DNA of 64,000 bases from NCBI GenBank assembly GCA_002099365.1, contig MSED01000007.1, positions 1,302,001 through 1,366,000 on the forward strand. Reading direction: 5' to 3'. A program made the translations under genes and the position numbers. The notes below the pieces were generated by a model. That model did no database searches. It had not been told where the DNA came from and saw only the letters and a list, made by a program, of their open reading frames with translations. Below are positions 45,004-55,417 of this stretch, piece after piece; within the stretch, counting starts at the first letter, position 1, and each line of letters opens with the position of its first letter. This stretch comes from Phialophora verrucosa (Eukaryota; Ascomycota; Eurotiomycetes; Chaetothyriales; Herpotrichiellaceae).

Positions 45004-48000
45004 ATGAGCTACAATCTCTGGCGCTGCCTGTTCGAAGATGATGTCGACGCGTTTCGACAATACTTGGCTAACGCCACCGTCTCCTCCGCCGCACCGAGAA
45101 CCACGAGCACCGGACAAGCTGGAGGGCTGGGGCTGAAGATCGGCAGTCCAGGCAACCTGGCGGCCTCTCCAAAGACACAGTGGAAATATCGAAAGAATTC
45201 AGGACACAGCCCTGCGAACGCCACCCCAGGTAAAAATGCTAGCGCAGTGCTCACGAGAGCCGATCTGAACACCAAGGACAGTTTTGGGAGAACCATCCTG
45301 CACCATGCTGCGTCGTCGCGGTCGGAAGATGCTCTGCAGTTTGTCAAAGCTCTGTTGGAAATGCCCTTTCTGGATTTATCCATCCAGGACTTGGAGAGCG
45401 GGTGGACGCCACTTCACCGAGCGTTATACTTTGGCAACATTTCAGCGGCGCATGCGCTCATGGCCCGAGACGTCCAAGACGCCACTGACTACACGACGAC
45501 TGCTCAGCACTCGCACGCCGGAGGCTTGGTGAAAATCAAGGATCATGAAGGTAACAGCCCCTTCGAGGTTTTTGGCTTGACAATTGCACCTCGTTCGCTC
45601 CAACACGATTCCTCCGCGCTTCCACCTGTGCGCGACGATGACAGCATCAATGGCATCGACGATAATGGTGACCAGCCGAATGAGGAGCGTTCAAGACGCC
45701 ATGTCCATCCTTCAGTAGATCTGCTCGGCGACGAAGTTTATGCATTTGGCAGCAACAAGAATTTGTCCCTGGGTACGGGCGACGGCGACGACAGACATTA
45801 TCCCGAACGCCTCCACTTTGAGAGGCCTGATCATCTACTTCGCCGCCTTCTCCATGATCATCTAGCTGGAAGACAAAAAGGTTGGGTACATGAAGATCTC
45901 TCGAATAGTACCAGCACTCTTCATTCCCATAGGGGATTGCCAGCTGTAATCCGTTACCGGCCCGTCACCATCCAGAACGTTGTCATGTCGAAGCTACACA
46001 CGGCCGTCTTGACCAACGATCCAGTCTCCAACTTGTACATTTGCGGATACGGTCCTGGTGGTCGTCTTGGTACTGGCGACGAGAACACCAGTTTCACATA
46101 CCGTTGTATTCAGGCCGGCGGTCTGGCCAAGCGACGTATCTCTGCAATCGCCTTGGGGCAGGATCATTCCATAGCTGTTTGCTCCCAGGGCGAAGTCTTC
46201 ACCTGGGGTAGTAATCGCTATGGTCAATTAGGATATGCCCTTCCAGAGACACCGAAGGACGAGGTACCAACCCAGTTGGTTCCCCGTCAACTCTTTGGCT
46301 ATATCAAGAAAGAAGTCATCGTGGGAGCCGCAGCTTCAGCAATGCATTCGGCTATCTACACGACATCGGCCCTGTACACTTTTGGCAAAAACGAAGGCCA
46401 ACTGGGCCTGATGGACGCCGACGCTCGCTCACTCGAGGTGCAGGTGCTCCCACGCCGAGTTGGAGTATCTATTCTGCAGTCGCCCATACAGTCGGTGAGT
46501 GCGATTGATCGTGCAACAATTGTCCTGCTCGATAACCATGATGTGATCGTTTTCACGCATTACGGCTGGACGAAGGTGTCCTTTCCCTTGGAGACCTTTT
46601 CCAATTATTACGTGTCGGACAATCTTGCAACGAGGTACAACATGGAAACAAATTATATCAAGCAGATCACAGGCGGAGGCAACACGATTTGCACGATGTC
46701 ATCCTTCGGAGAAGTGTACACCATCGAAGTCCCCAAGGTCTCGGAAACAGTGCCTTCTAATGCGTCCACAACTAATCCCACCAAGGCGCGCAATGCCCTG
46801 CCGGCCCCTTCACGGCTATGGTCTCTCGGCAAAGCTCACATGGCAGCAACGGATGTCGCCGTGGGCCAGGACAGTTCGATTGTCATCTGCACGGCATCAG
46901 GCTCCGCTTGGCGGAAGGAAAAGCGTGCGAACATCAAATCCGTTCGCGATACTAAGAAAGGGTCGGGGAGGCCCAAGGACTACAAATTCGTCCGGATTCC
47001 AAACTTGACCGGGGTGGTCGCCGTTCGAAGCAATGCCTTTGGCGCCTTTACAGCCGTACGCAAAGATGCATCTGTGACGCGCGAGCAGATCTTACCCGAC
47101 CCTCCAAACCTGTGGAATGATTTGTTCCATCTTTTACCCTTCCGGGGGTATGGAAGGCCGCAGACTCAGCCCCCGTCAGACGATGATCCAGCCCAGATAG
47201 CACGTGCTGTGATCAGCAGCGCATCGGCCGAGTCCGATTTCCTCAGCATGTGTCAGCGGCATGAACCCCTATCCCGGAGCCAGTACGACCTCTGGATCGC
47301 TTCTACAGTCACTGACGTACGCATTCCGATACACTCCTTCGTCCTCAAGGGCAGGAGTAATGTGATGCGTAGTGCCTTGACTGAATTTCAAGAGACATAT
47401 TACTATGCCATACCTGATGTGCTGTCGATCGAATATGGTCAGGACGGCCAGGTACAAGTTACACTCAAGGGCGCGGATTTCTTGACTCTTGCGACCTTCG
47501 TCTTCTATTTATACACGGATAACTTGATCGACGTGTGGCACTACACTTCCCAGGCGTTGCATCTCGCCTCCCGTTACAGATCCGTTCGGATTGAGCTCAT
47601 GAAACTGGCTAGCCACCTCGAAATGAGAGGTCTTGAACGCGCAGTGAGAGTCATGGTCGATCCCGTCCGTGGTCTTGCGAATGATATGGAGCTTGCAGTC
47701 TTGGACCTCGAGTTCTTCTCCGATGCTGATGTGATTCTTGAACTTGCTGATGGCGCTGAGCTGCCTGCACACAGTGTGCTACTATGCAGTCGCTGTCCGT
47801 TCTTCGATGGTCTTTTCAACGGACGGACTGGCGGAACATGGATGGCATCGCGACTCAATGAGGCTGAAGCAGAGTCCAGGGCCGTCCGTGTCGACCTCAA
47901 GCATATCGATGAGAAGATCTTCGTTATGGTCCTAAGGTATTTCTACGCCGATACTGGAGAGGAGCTCTTTGATGACATTGTCACCAATAACCTTGACGAG

Positions 48001-49806
48001 TTCCTCGACATTGTCATCGAGGTGATGTCAGTTGCGAACGAGCTTATGCTAGACCGACTAGCACAAATATGCCAACAAACTCTGGGCCGATATGTCAATG
48101 TCCGAAATATCTGCTACTTAGTCAACACAGTTGCAGAGTCGACAGTCCAGAGCTTCAAGAAAGCGGCGCTCGAATATATCTGCCTGAACCTCGAGAGCAT
48201 GATGGAGCTAAGGCTTCTCGATGACCTGGACCCAGACTTGCTTCTGGAGCTCGACACGGTTGTGCAGGATAATCAGCTGGCCTTTTTACCATTCGCTCGC
48301 AGCGAGCGCGCTGAAGCCGAACTTCTGGAGAGTCATCCTGACCTTCTTGGTCAGATCGAAACAGCCCGACAGAGAAGGATAGATTCTATGCGGTTGCGAT
48401 CGCGGTTAGTTGAAGACGAGGAACGGTACTCGGCTTCTGTGAAGATGCGATATGGGAGTTTGGATCGCCAGGCGTCTTCACCGCACAACAAAAGCGCCCT
48501 GCGATCCCCTGCGGACGCTTCACCGTTAAGCACTCCGAGTCATAGTCCCGCGATGATGGCGAATGACACAGCAGATGACCTTCCCTTCGACATGGACGGG
48601 GACACCCCTGAGCTTCTCCCAGCTCCTGCACGTGGAGACTTGATTTCTCCCGCCACCCGGGCTGGCTGGTCGTCGGAAAACGCAAGACCGCCAGCGCCGA
48701 TCCGACTATCGGAACCTAGGTCATCTCCCCTCGCAGGTACACCGCGCGGGGAAGGGGCTGCCCCCTTGAAGTTCGAGAGCGAGAGTGTAGCAGACACTCT
48801 CAGTGCTGTAACTCCCGCCAGCGGGTTCAACGGTCGGAGAGCACCATGGCAAATCCCCCTTCAGGGATCGAAGAAAGACGGCCTCAAAGACATCATGGAG
48901 CAAGCGTCAGCTGGCCGGGTGTCTCATCTGACCCAGGCAATGCGATCAGTCTCGGCAGGACAAAAGCCCAGTGCTAAAGTCTCTCAGAAAGAGCGCAAAC
49001 GGCAACAGCAACAAGTCAAGGAGCAGACAACCAAAGTCCCAGAGACCCTACCGGCGGAGTCCACGGCAGATGCCCCTTCTTCACCGTGGCAAGCTATTGC
49101 AAAGTCACCCAAGACAGAGTTCTTACCGACTTCGAGTGCGCGAATAGAATTAGACAAACAAGCTCATGCGAAGCAGCCAATAGCCATGCGGCAGGCGGTT
49201 GCCGGAGCATCCTGTACAAGTCCTTCACCCAAAGAACCGACCGGTGGTGGCAATCCGCCTGGCCTTACTCCTCCCTCGTCGAAACCTGCAGCTCCGCAGA
49301 TCCAGTCGATCCGCCACACGCCGGTGCCCACAAGAGGTTCAGCGGTTGATGCACGCACATCGATGGCCGAGATCCTCGCACAACAGCAATTCGAGAAGAC
49401 GGCCGTTAAAGAGGCTGTCGCGAAGCGATCACTCCAGGAGATTCAACAAGAGCAGGAGTTCCAGGAATGGTGGGATAATGAGAGCAAGCGAGTGCAAGAG
49501 GAAGAGGCGCAGGCCACCGCAGCTGCAGGTCGTCGCGGTAAAGGAGGTCGTGGAAGAGGCGGGCCTCGTCGTGGTGGCGGACGAGGAAAAGCAACGTCAG
49601 CAACTGAAGCCAGCGGTCACCAGAGAAAGACAACAGAATCGCCCACGGTCACGCAAGAATCTGGACCCGACCGCGGGATTGGTTCTAGGGGGTCGCGAGG
49701 CAGTGCTGGTCGTGGCCGAGCGCGGGGTCAGGGAAACACACAGCATTCGCATCGGGGAGGCAAGGCATCAATCATCACAGAGTCATCGACCGCACTAATG
49801 AGATAG
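45004..49806 (+). CDS. Ankyrin-RCC1-BTB-BTB protein, homologue of inhibitor of Bruton tyrosine kinase
   Basis: One intronless frame of 1,600 residues. Ankyrin repeats lie at about 85-170 (FGRTILHHAAS, SGWTPLHRALYFGN). An RCC1-like propeller spans about 240-640 (VYAFGSNKNLSLGTGD, VFTWGSNRYGQLG, YTFGKNEGQLG). Two BTB/POZ domains are at about 755-890 and 900-1050 (DADVILELADGAELPAHSVL) with a BACK-like helical region. A disordered Ser/Pro tail follows, with a conserved helix near 1470-1495 (QEFQEWWDNESKRVQEE). The C-terminus is RGG-rich (about 1508-1590). In animals IBtk is a Cul3 substrate adaptor, so a Cul3 E3 role is the family-based guess. The RGG tail suggests RNA or nucleic-acid contact and is inference. 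The lack of introns over 4.8 kb is notable for this window. Confidence 0.88.
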   Translation: MSYNLWRCLFEDDVDAFRQYLANATVSSAAPRTTSTGQAGGLGLKIGSPGNLAASPKTQWKYRKNSGHSPANATPGKNASAVLTRADLNTKDSFGRTILHHAASSRSEDALQFVKALLEMPFLDLSIQDLESGWTPLHRALYFGNISAAHALMARDVQDATDYTTTAQHSHAGGLVKIKDHEGNSPFEVFGLTIAPRSLQHDSSALPPVRDDDSINGIDDNGDQPNEERSRRHVHPSVDLLGDEVYAFGSNKNLSLGTGDGDDRHYPERLHFERPDHLLRRLLHDHLAGRQKGWVHEDLSNSTSTLHSHRGLPAVIRYRPVTIQNVVMSKLHTAVLTNDPVSNLYICGYGPGGRLGTGDENTSFTYRCIQAGGLAKRRISAIALGQDHSIAVCSQGEVFTWGSNRYGQLGYALPETPKDEVPTQLVPRQLFGYIKKEVIVGAAASAMHSAIYTTSALYTFGKNEGQLGLMDADARSLEVQVLPRRVGVSILQSPIQSVSAIDRATIVLLDNHDVIVFTHYGWTKVSFPLETFSNYYVSDNLATRYNMETNYIKQITGGGNTICTMSSFGEVYTIEVPKVSETVPSNASTTNPTKARNALPAPSRLWSLGKAHMAATDVAVGQDSSIVICTASGSAWRKEKRANIKSVRDTKKGSGRPKDYKFVRIPNLTGVVAVRSNAFGAFTAVRKDASVTREQILPDPPNLWNDLFHLLPFRGYGRPQTQPPSDDDPAQIARAVISSASAESDFLSMCQRHEPLSRSQYDLWIASTVTDVRIPIHSFVLKGRSNVMRSALTEFQETYYYAIPDVLSIEYGQDGQVQVTLKGADFLTLATFVFYLYTDNLIDVWHYTSQALHLASRYRSVRIELMKLASHLEMRGLERAVRVMVDPVRGLANDMELAVLDLEFFSDADVILELADGAELPAHSVLLCSRCPFFDGLFNGRTGGTWMASRLNEAEAESRAVRVDLKHIDEKIFVMVLRYFYADTGEELFDDIVTNNLDEFLDIVIEVMSVANELMLDRLAQICQQTLGRYVNVRNICYLVNTVAESTVQSFKKAALEYICLNLESMMELRLLDDLDPDLLLELDTVVQDNQLAFLPFARSERAEAELLESHPDLLGQIETARQRRIDSMRLRSRLVEDEERYSASVKMRYGSLDRQASSPHNKSALRSPADASPLSTPSHSPAMMANDTADDLPFDMDGDTPELLPAPARGDLISPATRAGWSSENARPPAPIRLSEPRSSPLAGTPRGEGAAPLKFESESVADTLSAVTPASGFNGRRAPWQIPLQGSKKDGLKDIMEQASAGRVSHLTQAMRSVSAGQKPSAKVSQKERKRQQQQVKEQTTKVPETLPAESTADAPSSPWQAIAKSPKTEFLPTSSARIELDKQAHAKQPIAMRQAVAGASCTSPSPKEPTGGGNPPGLTPPSSKPAAPQIQSIRHTPVPTRGSAVDARTSMAEILAQQQFEKTAVKEAVAKRSLQEIQQEQEFQEWWDNESKRVQEEEAQATAAAGRRGKGGRGRGGPRRGGGRGKATSATEASGHQRKTTESPTVTQESGPDRGIGSRGSRGSAGRGRARGQGNTQHSHRGGKASIITESSTALMR

Positions 49807-51658
49807 GCATGGAGGGAGCTGTGCACACAATCCATAGAGAGGACAGGATTGATTCCAATTGAACAATTAGCACATACCGTGTGCTGTGTATCCAGGACTG
49901 TATCTTTGTGCGCGAAAAATAGCCTCGCTTAGAACGGCCCTGCGTCAGAAGGATTCGACCATACTGTTCGAGGCAAGGCTAGCAGCAGGCTGCAAGACCG
50001 AAGTACCGTTCAGCTGGTATGGACTCTCGATATTGGACCGCACAAAAGTGCCTTGGCTGCAATTCGCGACTGGGAACTGAGGTTGAAGACTCGGCAGACC
50101 GCATCGACTCTTTCCGTTACTATTGGTGCCTAACGAAGGACCGGCAGGCAGAAGAATGTCTCACCCGAGGGGAAGATTCCCCGTCAAGCCATTGGAGGCA
50201 CCAGACATCGGCGCATTGAAGACAGCCTGGCCTAGGGACTCCCTTACGATGCACGGGTGTCAGGCTGATGATTTTCCAAAGGCTTGTTACATGTGACTCT
50301 GAGATCTGGCCTTACTGTAGATTCAGCCTAGCCGGCGCGGAATGGGAGAGGGAAGAGGAGCACCCACGGGCGGATTCGGATGAGAGGCGCTAACTGTTTG
50401 AGGGGCATGGACGCTTGCACAAAGCTAGCCAAGGCATGCAAGCACATGCACACGGCGTAAGAGGACGTGGGGTGTAGCGATGGTGAAAGGGCGGCAAGAG
50501 AAGCCGGGGCAAAATGTCTGTTCTGGGAATATTCATACTGCTGTGAGTGTACGTTAGCAGGGTTCGTTGGCAGTCTGCGCCTATAGTGAGAATGTGGCCT
50601 TTCAAAATATCGAATGTGCGTGCGCCGGCGGGAAGGGAGACACAGAGACGTGCAGCACAGCAGCTGCCAGGTCAGGAGTCAGGACGATGCAGCCTATGGC
50701 ACAGCTGGACGGCTTGGGATTGTGATCCGATTCGATCGACCATGTTGCAAAGAACCATGCATATCAAGGGTCGGCGTGACTGAGCGCACAATGGTGAAAA
50801 TCCAAGAGAGAGTGTGAATAGAAGGAAAATCGAGAGGATTGACGAGCGAGTACCGAGTTCTCCGTATGCCCAACGTGCCTCTTGCCTACGAGGACCTTGA
50901 AACAAAGGCCCGAGCCTGGCAACTCAGATCTGAAGCAGCTCAGAGGAACTCACCGGCTACAACGAGCTAAGCCGCTTCGAGGCACGATGGACCTTGCTGC
51001 TCTACTGGTCTTGCATCGACTGATCCTTGCTAGAGCTTGGTGCCGGCGTGGTTGGCTGCAGCAGGTATCCGCCATGATATCTCCGACATTTGGATGAGTC
51101 CTGAGTCCTCAGATCCCCATCACTTTATCACGTCGTCGACTCATTTATTCTTCTGTTCGCATCGTGTCTCGTACAAGCCCCATTTCTGCCTGGGCTGGAC
51201 TATCGCATCCTATCCCATCTCATTCCTTTGCTACCTGCATCGCCTGACCACTCATCGTGGCCGATCCTCCCGCATGAGCGCCAATCACATGCAGGTTCCG
51301 TCATATGCCCACGACTCGAGACGGCTGTGAAAGTCGCACTGCACCGGACCTCGAACTCAACCTCAGTCCTCAACAAGTCGCTGACTGTCTTCATCACCAC
51401 CTCACCTCCTTATAGTGGCATGATGGCTCTCCCCTATACCTGAGTCTTGTTTCTACCACGCCGTCCAGCCTTGTACCCGAGACGTCAACGCGTTGACCGC
51501 CATCCCCCAACTCGCCGGCCCAGGGAATACAAGTGTGGATATCACAGCAACCAAAATATGGATGGCTACCGGATACACGCCAGTACCAAATCACCCCTTG
51601 AACGCTAAGCTAGGCCCCCGGAAACGAAAGTGAATATCAACGCCATTACCACCGCACC
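49807..51658. other. Intergenic region upstream of atg13
   Basis: 1.85 kb between the BTB gene and atg13, both plus strand. The frames are short and unrecognised. The last 500 bp is CT-rich (CCTCACCTCC-type runs) and likely contains the atg13 promoter and 5' leader. Confidence 0.45.
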
Positions 51659-54388
51659 ATGCATCAACATCCTCGACCTCCTCCTGTCAGCGCCTCCCCC
51701 GCCAACTCGGAACAAACAAACCCTACTCGTACGAACAACCCGAGAGATCGAGACGTCAACACTCTCAGGACCACCTCCCCTCTCACGCAAGGCTCCGGCT
51801 CCTCGGAGGATTTTGCAGCTGCCCGTCAGGACTCGCCCGCGGACAACCCCGTCGTCCAGATGCAGAGACTCAACCAGGTCATCCAGAACTTCCACACCAA
51901 ATCTGCCCTCATCATCCTGCAGTCTCGAGTCGAGCTGGCCCCGGCCTACTCCAAGCAGACGGACAACAAGAGGGTCAATCGGTGGTTCAACCTCGACATT
52001 GATGAGACGGACGAGTACAAGGACGACATCAAGAGATGGAAAACCTGCGATGTCGAATACAACCGGCCGCCGCCTCTGGTCATCGAAGTCTTCCTGAGCA
52101 CCGAGTCTCTACAGCAAGGCCAGCGGCTGGTGATTGTGGATGAGGATGGCAAGAGATGGGATGTCCTCAATACCCTGTTGTCTGCTCGTGGTGGCTCTCG
52201 ATCAAGCCAACGCCGGACGACAGATGCCAACGAGGTTATCCTCGAGCGATGGACGATCGATCTCGGCGAAGCCACGGCTCCCATCCCTCCAGATCTAGCT
52301 ATGCTCCTGCCTCTGGTCTATAAGAAAAGCATCGTCTTCTTCCGCTCCCTCTACACCTACAGCAACTTCCTTCCCGCCTGGAAATTGTCGAGGAAGATCG
52401 GAAAGGGCCGTTCTCACATGGCACTTAAGCTTGGTTATCGACTGATCGATGGATCGCAGGTGGGCCGCTTATCTCGCTCCGATAACCTGGGCACGCGACT
52501 CTTCGACAGCCATTCGGACGTTCTGTGTTCCTATGACTTTGGGATGACCGAATCACCCGCCGGCCCCTTCTCGGTCAAGGTCGACTATCGTCAAAACTGC
52601 GACTTTCGGATAGACGACTCGGAAGAACTCCTGAGCTCGAGGTTTCTAGGAGCAGACGATGAGCTTTTTCGGCCGTCACTGGCCAGTGAAAGAGCGCTGC
52701 GGACCGAAATCGGATCATTACCTGCACATCGGCGTCAGAGTTCGATGGAGCAGCAGGCAGAGCTAGGACATGCTTACGGGAGTTTGACGAGTTTCCATCA
52801 AGCAGGCGTGGCTCGCGGCACAGATCCGATCTCGGCCCTTCGCGATGCTCAAGACTTCGATTCCAGTTCACCCCCAACCCCTGAATCAGCTAGACCGCCG
52901 ATGACTGCTGCGCAGAGCTCAAGGAATTCACTCAGAGCGGTAGCGGCCAACCGCAGAAGCTCGTTCTCCGTTCAACCATTCAAGACGCCTACCTTGTCAG
53001 CGTCACCGCTCGGCGTTTCTCCGCTCGCCAGCTCCCCGAGAACTCACTCTGCGAGAATACCTACCCTGGGTTCTTTGACAGAAGAAGGTATCCCTCCACC
53101 GGCAGCGCCAGTAACCCTCGCTGGGCGAAGAGCTGGGTCTCTTGCGTCAGACAATGCCGCCGCGTCGTCATCGTCAAGCTCGCCCAAACCTGCTGCAGTC
53201 AGGTACAGCAGCAGCTTCAGCCACAGACGAGCTCGGCCTTCGTCAGGAGGGACAACCACTCGCACTGACGAAGATCAGACAAGTAGTGGGAGGGGAAGCG
53301 CCGCGTCCTCTGCCCAACCTGGCTCGGGTTTGATGACAGAAGCAGCTCCCGCTGGTGGAAGCTCTGGGTCAATGGGTGATGATGACGGGGAGAATATTTC
53401 GTCGTTCTTGAAGATGTTGGAATCGCAGAAAGACCTCCTCACACCCGCATCGTCAGCAACGGCGGAAGCGCACACCAGGAGGACTACGGCCGCATTAAAC
53501 CGATTCCACAGAATGCGAGATTCGAATGCTGTACTCTCTGATTCCATGTCTTCGTCAGTCATGATGCAGAGATCCTCAGTCTCTTCAAGTCGACAACTGT
53601 CTGGTGTTCCGCCCATGGTGGCCGGAACGTCAATCTCCACCTCGTCTTCTCCTGGGAAACCCATTTCCCCCCACACACCGCATACGCCTTTCGCCCCATC
53701 GCGACTTAGTGCTGCTTACAGTCATGATGACAACGACGAGCCACATCGTCTAGCTGTCGAAGCGCCGCCGTCTCCTTCTGACGCTCCGACCGAGGAGACT
53801 GCACATGCACAGTCTACGGCCAATGTACCCGCCATCGACATTCCAAACTCCCCCAGACCGTTCTTGAACTATCAGCGTTCAAGTTCTGCTCAGCGGAGAC
53901 CCTTGAGCTCAGATGATGACATCGGCGACATATACGGCATGCGCAGCCATAGTATGGGAGCAGACCGAAGAGGTCACCGCAGAGAGACTGCCGAGCGCGG
54001 TGAACCGGTTACCGAGCCACAGACATCACTCCCCCGGACATCGACCGGGTCTCCTCGTCGGTCATCCCAGGTCCATCGTCCTTCAGGTCTCGCTACCGCC
54101 GTGACAAATGATGCCGAGGCGTCAGAGTCCGCATCGGGTCGATCATCAGCGAATATATACCGAAGCCGAGCGGCAAGAACGGGCGCCGGACGAGGGGCTT
54201 CGCAAGGATCGACGTCAAGCGTTAGTGCGGATCCTGGTGGCAGCAGTGTCAGCGTCTCTTGGCGTGGAAGGAGTAGTGGAAGTCGGCCCGAGAATCGATT
54301 CGACGATGATGATCTATTGCCTTTTGCCATGGAGAAGAGCGACTTCAATACCGCTACAAAACCGGGAAACCCGGGCTCCCCTAGCTGA
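51659..54388 (+). CDS. atg13: Autophagy-related protein 13
   Basis: Regulatory subunit of the Atg1 kinase complex at the phagophore assembly site; TORC1-controlled phosphorylation governs its binding to Atg1 and Atg17. A single exon encodes 909 residues, normal for filamentous fungi. The HORMA domain covers about residues 65-290. It begins with QRLNQVIQNFHTKSALIILQ, then has RWFNLDIDETDEYKDDIKRW, PPPLVIEVFLST, LERWTIDL and LMLLPLVYKKSIVFFRSLYTYS. A very long Ser/Pro-rich disordered region follows, with the short Atg17/Atg1-interaction-like segments expected near ISSFLKMLESQKDLL. The chain ends with an acidic-hydrophobic DDDLLPFAMEKSDF. The ATG follows a clear CT/CA-rich leader (gcaccATGC). 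Confidence 0.93.
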   Translation: MHQHPRPPPVSASPANSEQTNPTRTNNPRDRDVNTLRTTSPLTQGSGSSEDFAAARQDSPADNPVVQMQRLNQVIQNFHTKSALIILQSRVELAPAYSKQTDNKRVNRWFNLDIDETDEYKDDIKRWKTCDVEYNRPPPLVIEVFLSTESLQQGQRLVIVDEDGKRWDVLNTLLSARGGSRSSQRRTTDANEVILERWTIDLGEATAPIPPDLAMLLPLVYKKSIVFFRSLYTYSNFLPAWKLSRKIGKGRSHMALKLGYRLIDGSQVGRLSRSDNLGTRLFDSHSDVLCSYDFGMTESPAGPFSVKVDYRQNCDFRIDDSEELLSSRFLGADDELFRPSLASERALRTEIGSLPAHRRQSSMEQQAELGHAYGSLTSFHQAGVARGTDPISALRDAQDFDSSSPPTPESARPPMTAAQSSRNSLRAVAANRRSSFSVQPFKTPTLSASPLGVSPLASSPRTHSARIPTLGSLTEEGIPPPAAPVTLAGRRAGSLASDNAAASSSSSSPKPAAVRYSSSFSHRRARPSSGGTTTRTDEDQTSSGRGSAASSAQPGSGLMTEAAPAGGSSGSMGDDDGENISSFLKMLESQKDLLTPASSATAEAHTRRTTAALNRFHRMRDSNAVLSDSMSSSVMMQRSSVSSSRQLSGVPPMVAGTSISTSSSPGKPISPHTPHTPFAPSRLSAAYSHDDNDEPHRLAVEAPPSPSDAPTEETAHAQSTANVPAIDIPNSPRPFLNYQRSSSAQRRPLSSDDDIGDIYGMRSHSMGADRRGHRRETAERGEPVTEPQTSLPRTSTGSPRRSSQVHRPSGLATAVTNDAEASESASGRSSANIYRSRAARTGAGRGASQGSTSSVSADPGGSSVSVSWRGRSSGSRPENRFDDDDLLPFAMEKSDFNTATKPGNPGSPS

Positions 54389-55404
54389 GGTGAGAACGAG
54401 CGAACAACCCGAGGGAACCAAGAGCCAAAATCATGCAGCATGCTCGACGAATGGCACCGTCACTTACAGACGATGAAAACTATAGAACGCTCAGACCGAG
54501 CAGTTGGCTTTTTGTTTTCAATGGCGTTATCAAAATAGGCGGGCAGTGACAACGGGTTCTGGGATAGGCGGCTTGGATTCGTGTTTCAAGGGTTGAATAT
54601 TTGTTTCCTGTAGGATTGTTCTTACACGACAACGATACTGTCTTTATGAGCGTTTCAGCGCGATGCACGACTACAGCACACTCTGCTGGGCGGGTCTATA
54701 TTGACGGCGGCACTGGATGGGGGTCATCGACCGAACTCTTGTTTCCATGGATTCTGGGGGATCGGGACTGAGCTGGCTGGCTGGCTGGCTCTCAGAACGA
54801 GGACGGGCGCTACGAACATACTCCTAACGCTGGGCCAGTAGAACTTATGGGCGTTCGTTCATTGTACAGTGCATGGCTATGTATCTGGGCGCGGCCGAGC
54901 CCACAGTTGCTTGAAAGCACACGCACGCACAGTCCATAGGCAGGGGAGGGGGTGTCGTCTCAATCAAATGGCTCCAGGTTGCACTCGGTGCCGCCTTCTC
55001 AGCTCTGCTAGCTCTGTCTACTATACCTTCTAGGCTTTCTTCAAGAGTGTGTGAGTGAGTGACTCGAGATGTTCGCAATATCCCGCCACGAGGTGACTAC
55101 ATACAGTACTTAGAATACTATAAAACAACCTTGGACATTCCGGCCCGCGCGAGGCCGGCGGGAAGGGTGGTGGATATGATGTATGTATGTGACTGGGTAA
55201 CTCAGCTACAGTACCTCGTACATACTTGCATATCTTAAACCATAAGAAGTAGATCGCATATTCATCACGGACACGGAGTATTAATACAGTGCACCCAAAC
55301 CTGAAGATTCTTTCCTTCAACTCAATCCAACCCCGAGTCGAAAAGACAATTCGCTCGGAGAACTGAGAACACCTAGGTCTCCTGTCTGTCAATCAATCAA
55401 TCAA
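54389..55404. other. Intergenic region with a GGCT tract
   Basis: About 1 kb after atg13 with no recognisable gene. It contains a GGCT microsatellite at 54773-54793 and an AATC microsatellite at its right edge. Confidence 0.5.
54773..54793. repeat. (GGCT)n microsatellite
   Basis: About five GGCT units lie in tandem in non-coding DNA downstream of atg13. Confidence 0.8.
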
Positions 55405-55410
55405 TCAATA
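55389..55410. repeat. (AATC)n microsatellite
   Basis: Five AATC units are preceded by GTCTGTC, at the 3' edge of a pseudogene. It is the same composite motif as at 13393-13414. Confidence 0.85.
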
Positions 55411-55417
55411 CCCTTCG

